Shown in pieces: positions 8,595 through 16,229 of a stretch of DNA of 39,708 nucleotides (the first letter of the stretch is position 1; each line of letters begins with the position of its first letter). The translations under genes were made by a program, and so were the position numbers. This DNA comes from Streptococcus parasanguinis (GTDB taxonomy: Bacteria; Bacillota; Bacilli; Lactobacillales; Streptococcaceae), in contig NZ_JALDUR010000017.1 in assembly GCF_023109675.1 (NCBI RefSeq), forward strand, positions 1-39,708. Direction: 5' to 3'. The notes beneath the pieces are model-generated. The model made no database searches and was not told where the DNA came from. It saw nothing but the letters and a program-made list of their open reading frames with translations.

Positions 8595-10305
8595 ATGAAT
8601 ATTCATTGCCGGATGCAAGTGGCAAAAAAAGAGTAATTTTGGTATAGCTATTTGCCTTAGAATCAATCTCCATATGATAGGCTTCGCCAAATTGAAGATG
8701 CAATCGTTGGTCCACATTTTTCAAGCCAACACCTCCTAAACGAAGAAGGGTTTGGGCTGTTGATCCTGATCGGTCAAACCCTCGTCCATTGTCAAAAATC
8801 GATACGCAGGCGTAGTCTCCACTGACTTCAGTTGTCACTCGAATGAGACCTGGCCGATCGATCTCTTTAATGCCATGGTAAATCGCATTTTCCACTAAGG
8901 GCTGAAGCACTAATTTCGGAAGCTGATAGTCGCCCAACCGTTCATCTTCTAGAATTTCATAGTTGAGCTTTTCACCATAACGTTGTTTTTGAATGAAAAG
9001 ATACTGGCGGACATGGTCGATTTCATCTCTCAGTAGGATTTGTTCCTGGCCTTGGTTAAGAGCCAGTCGAAAATATTGAGCCAGAGACTTAGTGATGTCG
9101 ACCACGCGCCGACTATCATTAAACTCCGCCATCCAGACAATCGTATCCAAGGTATTGTAGAGGAAATGCGGATTAATCTGAGCCGAAAGTGCCCGCAACT
9201 CGTACCGCCGTGCGTTCTGCTCCTCTTCCTTAACCTGTTGCATGAGGTTATCGATTTGGTCCAACATGGCATTAAACGCTTGAGCGAGGGCCACCAATTC
9301 TGGAGATCCTTTGGCTGCAGCCCTCACGTGAGCATCTCCTGCTCCAATCCTCAAAATGATAGTCTGAAGGTCTTGTAAGGGTTTGATCCACAAACGCAGA
9401 ACAAAGCCGATCCCTATCAAACACATGATCAAAGCTAGTAATCCTAGACCAATGAAAGAGTACAGGAGTTGCGACTGCAGCATCTGAAGTCCTTCAAGTG
9501 AAGCCACTCCAATCAAGGTCCAATCGCTATCTGGAATCGGAACCTGATAGATAAAATTCTGTCCTCCTTTAGCATAGCCATCTGTCACAGCAATATAGGG
9601 CTGCATGGCCTGCATTTCTTGGCTGGAGGAATAGACCGCCTTTTTAGGATGGTAGACAAACTCATGCTTTTGATTAATGATAAAACTAAAGCCTTGTCTC
9701 CCTAGTTGAAGGTGATCCAAGTAAGCCTGAAGGCTATCGTAGCCAATATCCAAGCGTACTACTCCGAGATTTTGGCCAGTCTGATCGACCACTTCTTGGG
9801 TAATAGAAACCACCCATTTTTCTTTTTCCGAAGTCAAAGATTCCTTTCGAGCTGGCGTCAAAACTGGCATGGCTCTTTCTTTAATCGCCTCTTGATACCA
9901 ACTTTCATTCATCATATCTGAAGAAGTCTGCATGCTGATTTTGGAATCTGTCGCTACCAGACGTCCATCCTTGGTCACCAAGACCGCTGAGACCAAGTCC
10001 GGATCCGTTTCAATCATCGTTCGCATCAGGTGTTGAACCGTTTCTTGATCCGCACTCCTATCTTGGGCAAATTGTCGAACAGCCTGTTCCTGGCTAAGCA
10101 CCGTCGTCGTCTGCTTTAATTTTTTTAGATAGGAAGTGATAAACTGACTGCTTTGATCGATACTATTTCTTGTCGTCCGCTCTGTTTGCTGGCGGATCGT
10201 CCCTGAACTCGTTTGATAATAGAGACCACCAATAAGACCAAAAAGTAGGAGAATGAAGAGAAAAAAGTAGAGGACCAGCTGAATCAGCAAGGGATATCGT
10301 TTCAT
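8593..10305 (-). CDS. YesM-type sensor histidine kinase
   Basis: The 570 residues start with a membrane segment (about 8-30), then an extracellular sensor of dCache type (about 31-278), a second membrane segment (279-304) and HAMP (305-357). The His_kinase/HATPase pair has H380 in SAQINPHFLYNTLD; VENAIYHGI is the N-box and FDNGRGFD a G-box. Overlap with the regulator is ATGA (10302-10305). Its position next to msrAB-etrx-ccdA matches the pneumococcal TCS09 (ZmpR/ZmpS) locus, but no zmpB-like protease gene follows here. The signal is unknown; a cell-surface or redox cue is plausible from context. Confidence 0.92.
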   Translation of the reverse strand: MKRYPLLIQLVLYFFLFILLLFGLIGGLYYQTSSGTIRQQTERTTRNSIDQSSQFITSYLKKLKQTTTVLSQEQAVRQFAQDRSADQETVQHLMRTMIETDPDLVSAVLVTKDGRLVATDSKISMQTSSDMMNESWYQEAIKERAMPVLTPARKESLTSEKEKWVVSITQEVVDQTGQNLGVVRLDIGYDSLQAYLDHLQLGRQGFSFIINQKHEFVYHPKKAVYSSSQEMQAMQPYIAVTDGYAKGGQNFIYQVPIPDSDWTLIGVASLEGLQMLQSQLLYSFIGLGLLALIMCLIGIGFVLRLWIKPLQDLQTIILRIGAGDAHVRAAAKGSPELVALAQAFNAMLDQIDNLMQQVKEEEQNARRYELRALSAQINPHFLYNTLDTIVWMAEFNDSRRVVDITKSLAQYFRLALNQGQEQILLRDEIDHVRQYLFIQKQRYGEKLNYEILEDERLGDYQLPKLVLQPLVENAIYHGIKEIDRPGLIRVTTEVSGDYACVSIFDNGRGFDRSGSTAQTLLRLGGVGLKNVDQRLHLQFGEAYHMEIDSKANSYTKITLFLPLASGNEYS

Positions 10306-11036
10306 TCATGCTCTCCTTTTTTGTACTGCCTTGGTGTCACCCCAACAACCTGCTTAAAGCGTTGAGAAAAATAGTTCATATCTTCAAAACCAACCTGATC
10401 GGCGATCTCATAAATTTTTAAATCTGTCGTGAGAAGCAAGAGTTGAGCCTTCTTCATTCGCTCTTGAATGAGGTAGTCTTGGAAGGGGAGTCCCAATTTT
10501 TTCTTGATCAATACACTTAGATACGAGGCACTGAAACCAAGTTGATAGGCCAGATCCTTTAGAGTTAACTGAGAGTCTGCTAAACGAGCATGAATGGCTT
10601 CTTCCAAGTCTGTCGAATAACCCTGACTGACCAAATCTTCGACTTGCGCTTTCTTACGCTCTTGATCAAGTTTTCCTTTCACCTTTGCTAACATCTCTTC
10701 AATATCATCTTTTGAAAAAGGCTTCAGCAAATAATCATCTGCACCTAACTTGATGGCTTTCCTTGCAAACTCAAAGTCATCATAACCTGTCAAAAAAATG
10801 ATATGGCAAGACGGAGATTGTTCTTTGACGAGATGAGCCAGATCCAAGCCATTCATTTGTGGCATATTGATATCGGTTAGAAGGATATCGGCTGGTTGCT
10901 CTTGAAACTTCTCCCAAGCCTCACGCCCATTTTTAGCCTGGTTGATGACGGTCATTCCAAACTGTTCATAATCCACTAAGGAAGTCAGACCCTGCCGGAT
11001 AAGCTCTTCATCTTCCACAATCATGATCGCATACAT
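10302..11036 (-). CDS. YesN-type response regulator with AraC DNA-binding domain
   Basis: 244 residues. The receiver domain has D9/E10, phospho-acceptor D55 (LLTDINMPQMNG) and the conserved Lys in LLKPF. Two AraC helix-turn-helix units follow (about 150-244: LKDLAYQLGFSASYLSVLIKKKLG and IYEIADQVGFEDMNYFSQRFK). ATG 11036 is preferred to an upstream in-frame GTG (11045), since AGTAGGTG acts as its ribosome binding site. It is paired with the kinase downstream by a 4-bp overlap. It resembles RR09/ZmpR of pneumococcus. An inverted repeat covers its own -10 box. Confidence 0.9.
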   Translation of the reverse strand: MYAIMIVEDEELIRQGLTSLVDYEQFGMTVINQAKNGREAWEKFQEQPADILLTDINMPQMNGLDLAHLVKEQSPSCHIIFLTGYDDFEFARKAIKLGADDYLLKPFSKDDIEEMLAKVKGKLDQERKKAQVEDLVSQGYSTDLEEAIHARLADSQLTLKDLAYQLGFSASYLSVLIKKKLGLPFQDYLIQERMKKAQLLLLTTDLKIYEIADQVGFEDMNYFSQRFKQVVGVTPRQYKKGEHE

Positions 11037-11054
11037 GTCTTTCACCTACTTGTC

Positions 11055-11077
11055 TTTGCTATACTTATTATAGCAAA
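11055..11077 (-). promoter_or_regulatory. Response-regulator promoter covered by an inverted repeat
   Basis: TTTGCTAT-7-ATAGCAAA, 8-bp arms, perfect. On the minus strand the repeat overlaps TGCTATAAT, an extended -10 box (TATAAT at 11067-11072), 30 bp before the regulator ATG. It has no T-run, so an operator is more likely than a terminator. It allows the two-component pair to be transcribed apart from msrAB, whose stop is 18 bp upstream. Confidence 0.6.
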
Positions 11078-11094
11078 TTATGGTTCCAAATGTC

Positions 11095-12216
11095 TCAGAC
11101 GTAGTCCATTAAATAACCGTAGCCCTTTTCTTTCATTTCTGCTTTGGGAATGAAGGTAATAGACAAACTATTGATGCAATAGCGAAGGCCGCCTTTTTCC
11201 TTGGGACCATCGGTAAAAACATGGCCCAGATGAGAATTTCCTACACGGCTCCGAACTTCTGTCCGAGTCATATTGAAACTCTTATCCTCCTTATAGATGG
11301 CCACATCAGGACTAATAGGTCGACTGAAACTCGGCCAACCACAACCAGAATCAAATTTATCCTTAGAGGAAAAGAGCGGCTCACCAGTCACGACATCTAC
11401 ATAAATACCGGCATCAAACTGATCCCAGTAACGATTGGAGAAGGCCCGTTCGGTATCATTTTTTTGTGTCACCGCATACTCTTCAGGAGATAACTTCTTT
11501 TTGATCTCCTCATCGCTTGGCTTAGAATAGCGACTAGCATCTATAACAGGATAAGAAGCCTGATTGACATCGATATGGCAGTACCCATTCGGATGTTTCT
11601 TTAGATAATCCTGGTGGTAGTCCTCAGCCTTGATGAAATTGGTCAGTGGCTCTTTTTCCACTGCTAACGGTTTGTCGTATTTTTTTGCTTCTTCTTCAAA
11701 GACTTGGTTAATGGTTGGAAGGTCTTCTTGGGAGACATAATAGACACCTGTTCGGTATTGTGTTCCTTGATCATTTCCTTGACGATTCTTCGACGTTGGG
11801 TCGATAATCCGGAAATAATGCAGGAGCAATTCTTTCAGAGATACCTTCTTGACATTGTAGGTGATGTGAACTGTTTCAGCATGGCCTGTTTGAGGGACCA
11901 ATTCATACTTGGTCGTTTCTCCCTTTCCATTGGCATAGCCTGATACGGCATCAATCACACCTGGAACACTGGAGAAATATTCCTCTACGCCCCAGAAGCA
12001 ACCACCAGCCAAATAAATTTCACGATGATCCTTTGGATCAACCGTTTCATTTGTTTCCTTTTTGGCTACTGGAGTCTGACTCATCGATACTTTTTTAATC
12101 ATCTCAGTGCTTGTTTCTGATTGATCCATTCCGTTTGCTCCCTTACTAAAGAAAAAGAAACCAATCGATAGCAAGCCAATGAGAAGGATAGCAAACACTT
12201 TCCATTTTGTTTCCAT
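11095..12216 (-). CDS. msrAB: Membrane-anchored methionine sulfoxide reductase MsrA-MsrB fusion
   Basis: Repairs both S- and R-methionine sulfoxide in extracellular proteins. A membrane anchor is at residues 7-24, then a linker. The MsrA domain (about 66-215) has catalytic C73 in GGCFWG. The MsrB domain (about 240-373) has GCGWPSF (C292) and catalytic C347 in RYCINS; the zinc CxxC pairs are absent. The order matches pneumococcal MsrAB1 (SP_0660). Electrons should come from the Etrx lipoprotein encoded directly upstream and from CcdA. ATG 12216 has ribosome binding site AAGGAGATAGACA. Confidence 0.96.
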   Translation of the reverse strand: METKWKVFAILLIGLLSIGFFFFSKGANGMDQSETSTEMIKKVSMSQTPVAKKETNETVDPKDHREIYLAGGCFWGVEEYFSSVPGVIDAVSGYANGKGETTKYELVPQTGHAETVHITYNVKKVSLKELLLHYFRIIDPTSKNRQGNDQGTQYRTGVYYVSQEDLPTINQVFEEEAKKYDKPLAVEKEPLTNFIKAEDYHQDYLKKHPNGYCHIDVNQASYPVIDASRYSKPSDEEIKKKLSPEEYAVTQKNDTERAFSNRYWDQFDAGIYVDVVTGEPLFSSKDKFDSGCGWPSFSRPISPDVAIYKEDKSFNMTRTEVRSRVGNSHLGHVFTDGPKEKGGLRYCINSLSITFIPKAEMKEKGYGYLMDYV

Positions 12217-12227
12217 TGTCTATCTCC

Positions 12228-12788
12228 TTACTGCATGTTCTCTAGGGTCTTGAGGATATCCTCTTTATTCATATAGCCAATATGACTCTTTGCTAAAGTC
12301 CCATCACTATTGATAAAGAGCGCCGATGGATAAGAACGAATCCCATATTCTTTGAGCAGTTCCCCTTTACTATCTAGCAAGACTGGGAAATCCTTGTAAT
12401 CCAAAGACTGGTACCAGTTTTTGAAATCTGCTGCTGATTTTTCGCCATTAAAGGTTGGAGCTACAACGGATAAAACCACATAATCCTTACCTGCCTCTTC
12501 TTTTGCCAACTCATTGGTATCCTCTAATGTCGACAGGCAAATAGAGCACCAGGAAGCCCAAAATTTGAGGTAAACTTTCTTCCCTTTGTAATCGGATAAG
12601 CGGTAGGTCTTGCCATCCACTCCTTGCAGGCTAAAATCCTTCACTTTCTTGCCAGATGGTTGCCTAGCCCCAGCTTTGGCTGTTTGTTGGTTCATGTTCT
12701 TATTGGAAGTAGCCATTCCTTGACTCGAACAAGCCCCTAAAAGTCCAGCGCATACGAATCCTGCAGCTACTAAAGCTAATTTCTTCAT
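12228..12788 (-). CDS. Surface thioredoxin-family lipoprotein (Etrx1-like)
   Basis: 186 residues. Lipoprotein signal with lipobox GLLGAC (C20), a polar linker, then a TlpA/thioredoxin fold with the redox motif W80-C81-S-I-C84. The cis-Pro region is RSYPSALFI. It should receive electrons from CcdA and reduce the MsrAB domains, as shown for pneumococcal Etrx1. The frame is open upstream, but start is MKKLALV at 12788, 8 nt after AGAGG; ATG 12791 is equally usable. A hairpin between the methionine-rich lipoprotein gene and this one may lower its expression. Confidence 0.93.
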   Translation of the reverse strand: MKKLALVAAGFVCAGLLGACSSQGMATSNKNMNQQTAKAGARQPSGKKVKDFSLQGVDGKTYRLSDYKGKKVYLKFWASWCSICLSTLEDTNELAKEEAGKDYVVLSVVAPTFNGEKSAADFKNWYQSLDYKDFPVLLDSKGELLKEYGIRSYPSALFINSDGTLAKSHIGYMNKEDILKTLENMQ

Positions 12789-12809
12789 CATTATTACCTC
12801 TTTAAACAA

Positions 12810-12838
12810 GGAGAAAGTCATCCTCAGATGACCTCTCC
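12810..12838 (-). terminator. Weak intercistronic hairpin between the Met-rich lipoprotein and etrx
   Basis: The two sides, 12827-12838 and 12810-12822, pair as GGAGAGGTCATC with GATGACTTTCTCC around a TGAG loop. Only a short T-rich stretch follows (TTGTTT). It looks like a leaky terminator or a processing/stability hairpin that would favour the upstream lipoprotein mRNA. Confidence 0.45.
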
Positions 12839-12844
12839 CATCTT

Positions 12845-13183
12845 TCATTCCTTGTCTGATTTCATATCAGATGATTCACTCTTTTCATTTTTCATTTCTG
12901 AATCGCTAGATTTCATCTCATCTTTTTTCATATCGTCCTTCATTTCAGAACTGCTGTCAGACATCATAGATGAATCTTTCATGTCTTCTTTTTTCATTTT
13001 ATCATCGGACATGGATGAATCCTTCATGTCATCCTTCTTCATATCGTCCTTCTTCATATCGTCCTTCTTCATCATACTACTATCGTCCGTTTTTTTCATA
13101 TCTGAATCTGATTTCTGTCCAGAACAAGCTGCTAAAGTGACGATGCTAAGTGTAGCAATAGAAAGTGCAAGAATTTTTTTCAT
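12845..13183 (-). CDS. Methionine-rich low-complexity lipoprotein
   Basis: 112 residues. Signal peptide with lipobox LAAC (C20); the mature 93 residues are built only from C, S, G, Q, K, D, M, T, E and N. It has 16 Met after the signal (about 17%), often in MKKDD or MKDSS units, and Met is the only bulky non-polar residue, with no aromatics. The DNA shows tandem 15-bp units near 13021-13069. ATG has ribosome binding site AAAGGAGA. It lies between ccdA and etrx-msrAB on the same strand. I do not recognise a named family. The context suggests an exposed methionine sink whose oxidised Met is restored by MsrAB; binding of Cu(I) or other metals is the alternative. Confidence 0.9.
   Translation of the reverse strand: MKKILALSIATLSIVTLAACSGQKSDSDMKKTDDSSMMKKDDMKKDDMKKDDMKDSSMSDDKMKKEDMKDSSMMSDSSSEMKDDMKKDEMKSSDSEMKNEKSESSDMKSDKE
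13021..13069 (-). repeat. Tandem 15-bp coding repeat (MKKDD units)
   Basis: Three successive near-identical units reading ATCGTCCTTCTTCAT on the plus strand encode MKKDD-MKKDD-MKKDD. Such a repeat can change copy number by slippage without breaking the frame, which would alter the number of Met in the lipoprotein. Confidence 0.8.
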
Positions 13184-13209
13184 GATTTTTCTCCTTTAAT
13201 CATTCAAGA

Positions 13210-13920
13210 TTAGTGAAACAAAGATGCGAGGCTATTAAGATTTCCTAGCATCAGCAAGATGCCCATCAAGACGATGAGGGCACCACCAATTTTTTTCAAG
13301 GTTCCCATATGGGGCTTGAGTTTAGCAAAATGTTGTAGAACCCAGCTAGAAGCTAGAGCCAAGACTAAGAAGGGGAGCGCCAATCCTAATGTATAGACCA
13401 GCATCAGGAGAGCGCCTTGCAAAGCACCATCTCCTCCAGAAGCGGCAATGGCTAGAACAGAACTCAGAACTGGTCCTACACAAGGGGTCCAACCAAAACT
13501 GAAGGTGACCCCTATCAGAAAAGCATTGAAGAATTCATTGCGCTCCCGATTCTTATTGAGTTGGATGGTCTTTTGCTTTTGGAGTTGTCTCAGATTGATC
13601 ACTTCCATTTGGTGAATCCCTAATAGGATCACAATCCCTCCTAGCAGATAGCGAAACCATGGAGCATAAAGCACCTGGCCAAGGGCCCCTGCACCGTATC
13701 CTAGAATCAGGAAAACAGTTGATAGACCTGCGATAAAACAAAGAGTCTTCACCAAGCCGTACCAAGAAATATCTCTTCCAAAAATCCGAACAGTTTTCAC
13801 ACGTTCAGAATCCAATAGAATCCCTACATAGACTGGCATCAGTGGCAAAATACATGGGGAGAAAAAGGATAGAACTCCCGCTAAGAATACTGAAATGGAA
13901 AACAAACTGGTTTGAATCAT
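13210..13920 (-). CDS. ccdA: Cytochrome c biogenesis/thiol transport protein CcdA
   Basis: Six-helix membrane protein of the CcdA/DsbD-beta family that carries reducing equivalents from cytoplasmic thioredoxin to extracellular thioredoxin-like proteins. The redox pair is C23 (FFSPCILPLMP) and C147 (GWTPCVGPV). 236 residues is normal. No cytochrome genes are near; the following lipoproteins and MsrAB show it feeds surface methionine repair (pneumococcal CcdA1-Etrx1-MsrAB1 layout, plus the extra Met-rich protein). A strong ribosome binding site GGGAGGTAGTGAA precedes the ATG. Confidence 0.95.
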   Translation of the reverse strand: MIQTSLFSISVFLAGVLSFFSPCILPLMPVYVGILLDSERVKTVRIFGRDISWYGLVKTLCFIAGLSTVFLILGYGAGALGQVLYAPWFRYLLGGIVILLGIHQMEVINLRQLQKQKTIQLNKNRERNEFFNAFLIGVTFSFGWTPCVGPVLSSVLAIAASGGDGALQGALLMLVYTLGLALPFLVLALASSWVLQHFAKLKPHMGTLKKIGGALIVLMGILLMLGNLNSLASLFH

Positions 13921-13948
13921 TTCACTACCTCCCTTTCTTTCTGATACC

Positions 13949-13954
13949 AGTATA
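13949..13954 (-). promoter_or_regulatory. Probable -10 box of the ccdA-lipoprotein-etrx-msrAB operon
   Basis: TATACT on the minus strand, 28 bp before the ccdA ATG and directly after the T-run of the sepM terminator. The -35 position falls inside the terminator hairpin and matches poorly. Confidence 0.4.
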
Positions 13955-13955
13955 A

Positions 13956-13984
13956 AGAAAAAATCCCTCTAAAAATAGAGAGAT
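13956..13984 (-). terminator. Intrinsic terminator after sepM
   Basis: Perfect arms 13963-13971 and 13976-13984 (ATCTCTCTA/TAGAGGGAT on the minus strand, one G-T pair) with a TTTT loop and a following run of six T. It separates sepM from ccdA. Confidence 0.8.
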
Positions 13985-14042
13985 TGATAAGCAAAAACTT
14001 GAATTTGATTAGAAGGTGAATCTTCCTATCTGCCAACTCTAC

Positions 14043-14062
14043 CTCGTACTTTCAAGTACGAG
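14043..14062. promoter_or_regulatory. 20-bp palindrome between sepM and ccdA
   Basis: CTCGTACTTTCAAGTACGAG: 9-bp perfect arms with only 2 bp between, no T-run. The short centre suits a dimeric protein site better than an RNA hairpin. It lies 20 bp after the sepM stop and 123 bp before ccdA. Confidence 0.4.
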
Positions 14063-14082
14063 ACTGATCTAACAAGATACTT

Positions 14083-15165
14083 CTAATTCTTCTTCAAATA
14101 ATCAATAGCGTCTTGAAGGGTTTTGACGGGGACAATTTTCATCTTCGAATGAATTTGTTTCGCTGCTTCTTTCGCTGTTTCATAGTTTGATTTGGCCTTG
14201 GGATTGGCTTTCTTTTCTTCTTTGGAAACAGGATTATTAGGGGCAAAGAAAATTTCTGCTCCTTCTTTATCGGCTGCGACGACTTTCTTGTCAATCCCAC
14301 CGATGTCGCCAACCGTTCCATCTTGGTTAATGGTTCCTGTCCCTGCAATATGGCGTCCCTGACGAAGATCTGGATCAGCCACTTGGGTGTAGATAGCTAG
14401 GCTAAACATCATGCCGGCACTTGGTCCACCAATCCCTTGAGTCGCAAACTGGACAGGAACATCTCCTTTGGCTTCAGTCCGGTCGATCAGGCTAATCCCG
14501 ATTCCGTTTTTCCCGTTAGACAATTTGATGATCTTTCCGTCTGCGGTCTTGGTTTGTCCATCCTCAATATAGGTCACTGAAACAGGGTCGCCAATTTTTT
14601 GAGAACCGACATAGTCAATCAATTCTTTGGAACTCTTAAAGGTCTTGCCATTCACACCGGTGACGGTATCCGCAATGTTCAAGATTCCCTTAAAAGTCGA
14701 GTCATCTGCTACCTGCATAACATAAACACCAAGAAAGTCCATCTGGGTTTCTTTTCCAGCTGTCTTTAACCCTTGGTAGATGGCCATATTTTGCGAGGTT
14801 TCCATATAGAATTGGTTAATCCGTGTAAATTCTTGGCTCGAACTACCACCTGTCATATCCTTGGCAGAGTAGATATCTGTAAAAGGTGTCGCCCAAGCAT
14901 AGATCAAATCAGCCGGGGTCGCTTCTTTCACTGCCACGGTTACAAAGTCATAAGACCCTGACTTGGTATCCATTTTTCCATCCACTGTCATGACCGATCG
15001 AATATCTTCTGCCGTACCCGGCATCTCAATATAATAGGGAAGGCGAATCACAAAAGCAGCTAGCAAGAGGAGCAAGAAAAGAACGCCTGCAATCGGCCAT
15101 CGGTATTCTTTCAACCGTCCTTTTTTCTTTTTAGTGGTCAAGCTTGGTTTATTCGCTTGTGTCAT
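14083..15165 (-). CDS. sepM: Membrane-anchored PDZ/Lon-type serine protease SepM (YlbL)
   Basis: 360 residues: cytoplasmic Lys-rich start, a membrane segment (about 25-43), a PDZ domain (about 135-215) and a Lon-type Ser-Lys protease domain. The catalytic Ser is in GGPSAGMMFSL; the Lys lies in GGIDKKVVAADKEGA. In S. mutans SepM trims the competence peptide CSP outside the cell; here the substrate is unknown. It is third in rsmD-coaD-sepM and overlaps the coaD end by 17 bp, an order conserved in streptococci. Confidence 0.93.
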   Translation of the reverse strand: MTQANKPSLTTKKKKGRLKEYRWPIAGVLFLLLLLAAFVIRLPYYIEMPGTAEDIRSVMTVDGKMDTKSGSYDFVTVAVKEATPADLIYAWATPFTDIYSAKDMTGGSSSQEFTRINQFYMETSQNMAIYQGLKTAGKETQMDFLGVYVMQVADDSTFKGILNIADTVTGVNGKTFKSSKELIDYVGSQKIGDPVSVTYIEDGQTKTADGKIIKLSNGKNGIGISLIDRTEAKGDVPVQFATQGIGGPSAGMMFSLAIYTQVADPDLRQGRHIAGTGTINQDGTVGDIGGIDKKVVAADKEGAEIFFAPNNPVSKEEKKANPKAKSNYETAKEAAKQIHSKMKIVPVKTLQDAIDYLKKN

Positions 15166-15637
15166 CTTTGATTTCCTCCATTACACTCTTTGGGACATAA
15201 GGTGAGATATCCTGCTGAAAAGCCAGCAACTCTCGAATACGCGTTGAACTAATGGCCTGGTAAGGTGGCTGGGCATAGAGATAAACCGTCTCCAATTCAG
15301 GCGCCAACTGATGATTAAAGTAATCCATATTGGCTTCGTATACCAGATCCTGTGCATTGCGCAAGCCCCGGATCAAGGTGATGACCCCAAGATTGCGCGC
15401 CACTGTCACAGCCAACTCTTGAGTTGACGTCACAATTTCAACATTTTCCAAATGAGCCAGGGCCCCTTTCACCATGCGCACGCGCTGCTCAATGGAAAAG
15501 AGTCCGACTTTTTCCGAATTATAAAAAATTCCGACATAGACACGGTCAAACAAGCGACTAGCTCGCTCGATCAATTGCACATGCCCAATGGTAATCGGAT
15601 CAAACGATCCTGTAAACAATCCACTTCTATCTGACAT
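15149..15637 (-). CDS. coaD: Phosphopantetheine adenylyltransferase
   Basis: Fourth step of coenzyme A synthesis: 4'-phosphopantetheine plus ATP gives dephospho-CoA. 162 residues. Nucleotidyltransferase motifs GSFDPITIGH (residues about 10-19) and ISSTRIREL near the end; RGLRNAQDL is the typical CoaD loop. It overlaps rsmD upstream by 11 bp and sepM downstream by 17 bp. Confidence 0.97.
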   Translation of the reverse strand: MSDRSGLFTGSFDPITIGHVQLIERASRLFDRVYVGIFYNSEKVGLFSIEQRVRMVKGALAHLENVEIVTSTQELAVTVARNLGVITLIRGLRNAQDLVYEANMDYFNHQLAPELETVYLYAQPPYQAISSTRIRELLAFQQDISPYVPKSVMEEIKDDTSE

Positions 15638-16166
15638 ATACTGTTACCTTACTAATTCCATAGATTTTTTCTTTCCAGATTCCCACTTGTCCGATTTCCT
15701 CAGGAAGTTCTACATGTTTATCGGTTTCGCACACAATCATGATGTCCTCTGACAAGAGATGGCGCTCGCACAAGGTTTCGATATCGCGGACAATCTCTTC
15801 CTTGGCATACGGAGGGTCTAAGAACACCAAATCAAAGGTGCCCGTTAAAAGCCCTAAGGCTTGCTTGGCCTCCATTTTTAGCAGTTGAAACCGTTCCTTT
15901 TCCTTGGTCATGGCAATATTGGCTGCTACAATCTCCTGCGCTCTACGATCTCTTTCCACTAGAACGGCCTCTGACATGCCTCGAGAAACGGCTTCGATAG
16001 AGAGCCCACCGCTTCCTGCATAGAGATCCAGCACTCTTCCACCATCAAAGTAAGGACCAATCATATTGAACATGGCCCCTCTGACCTTATCAGAAGTCGG
16101 CCTGGTTGTTTTTCCTTCAAGTGTTTTGAGGGGACGTCCCCCATAGGTTCCAGATACTATTTTCAT
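15627..16166 (-). CDS. rsmD: 16S rRNA guanine(966)-N2 methyltransferase RsmD
   Basis: SAM methyltransferase with LDLYAGSGGLSIEAVSRG as SAM site and the catalytic motif DPPY (LVFLDPPYAKEE). Start MKIVSGTYGGR at 16166 is chosen: it is the family N-terminus and leaves 179 residues, normal size. The open frame continues 51 bp upstream, but an exact TATAAT lies at 16174-16179, so those codons are promoter. With 7 bp between -10 and ATG and no ribosome binding site, the mRNA should be leaderless. First gene of rsmD-coaD-sepM. Confidence 0.93.
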   Translation of the reverse strand: MKIVSGTYGGRPLKTLEGKTTRPTSDKVRGAMFNMIGPYFDGGRVLDLYAGSGGLSIEAVSRGMSEAVLVERDRRAQEIVAANIAMTKEKERFQLLKMEAKQALGLLTGTFDLVFLDPPYAKEEIVRDIETLCERHLLSEDIMIVCETDKHVELPEEIGQVGIWKEKIYGISKVTVYVR

Positions 16167-16173
16167 AGGGACC

Positions 16174-16179
16174 ATTATA
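16174..16179 (-). promoter_or_regulatory. Promoter -10 of rsmD-coaD-sepM (leaderless layout)
   Basis: TATAAT on the minus strand, 7 bp before the rsmD ATG. The -35 region is poor. Transcription would start at or next to the A of ATG. Confidence 0.65.
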
Positions 16180-16229
16180 CCAAAAAAAATCAGAAAATTG
16201 CGATTTGATATGGTCAAGCGATAATTAAA

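Noticed and set aside
12828..13199. Plus-strand open frame of 123 codons opposite the Met-rich lipoprotein
   Set aside because: It is the mirror of the low-complexity repeats (Phe/Ser/Ile runs) and has no ribosome binding site; the minus-strand gene has signal peptide, lipobox and ribosome binding site.
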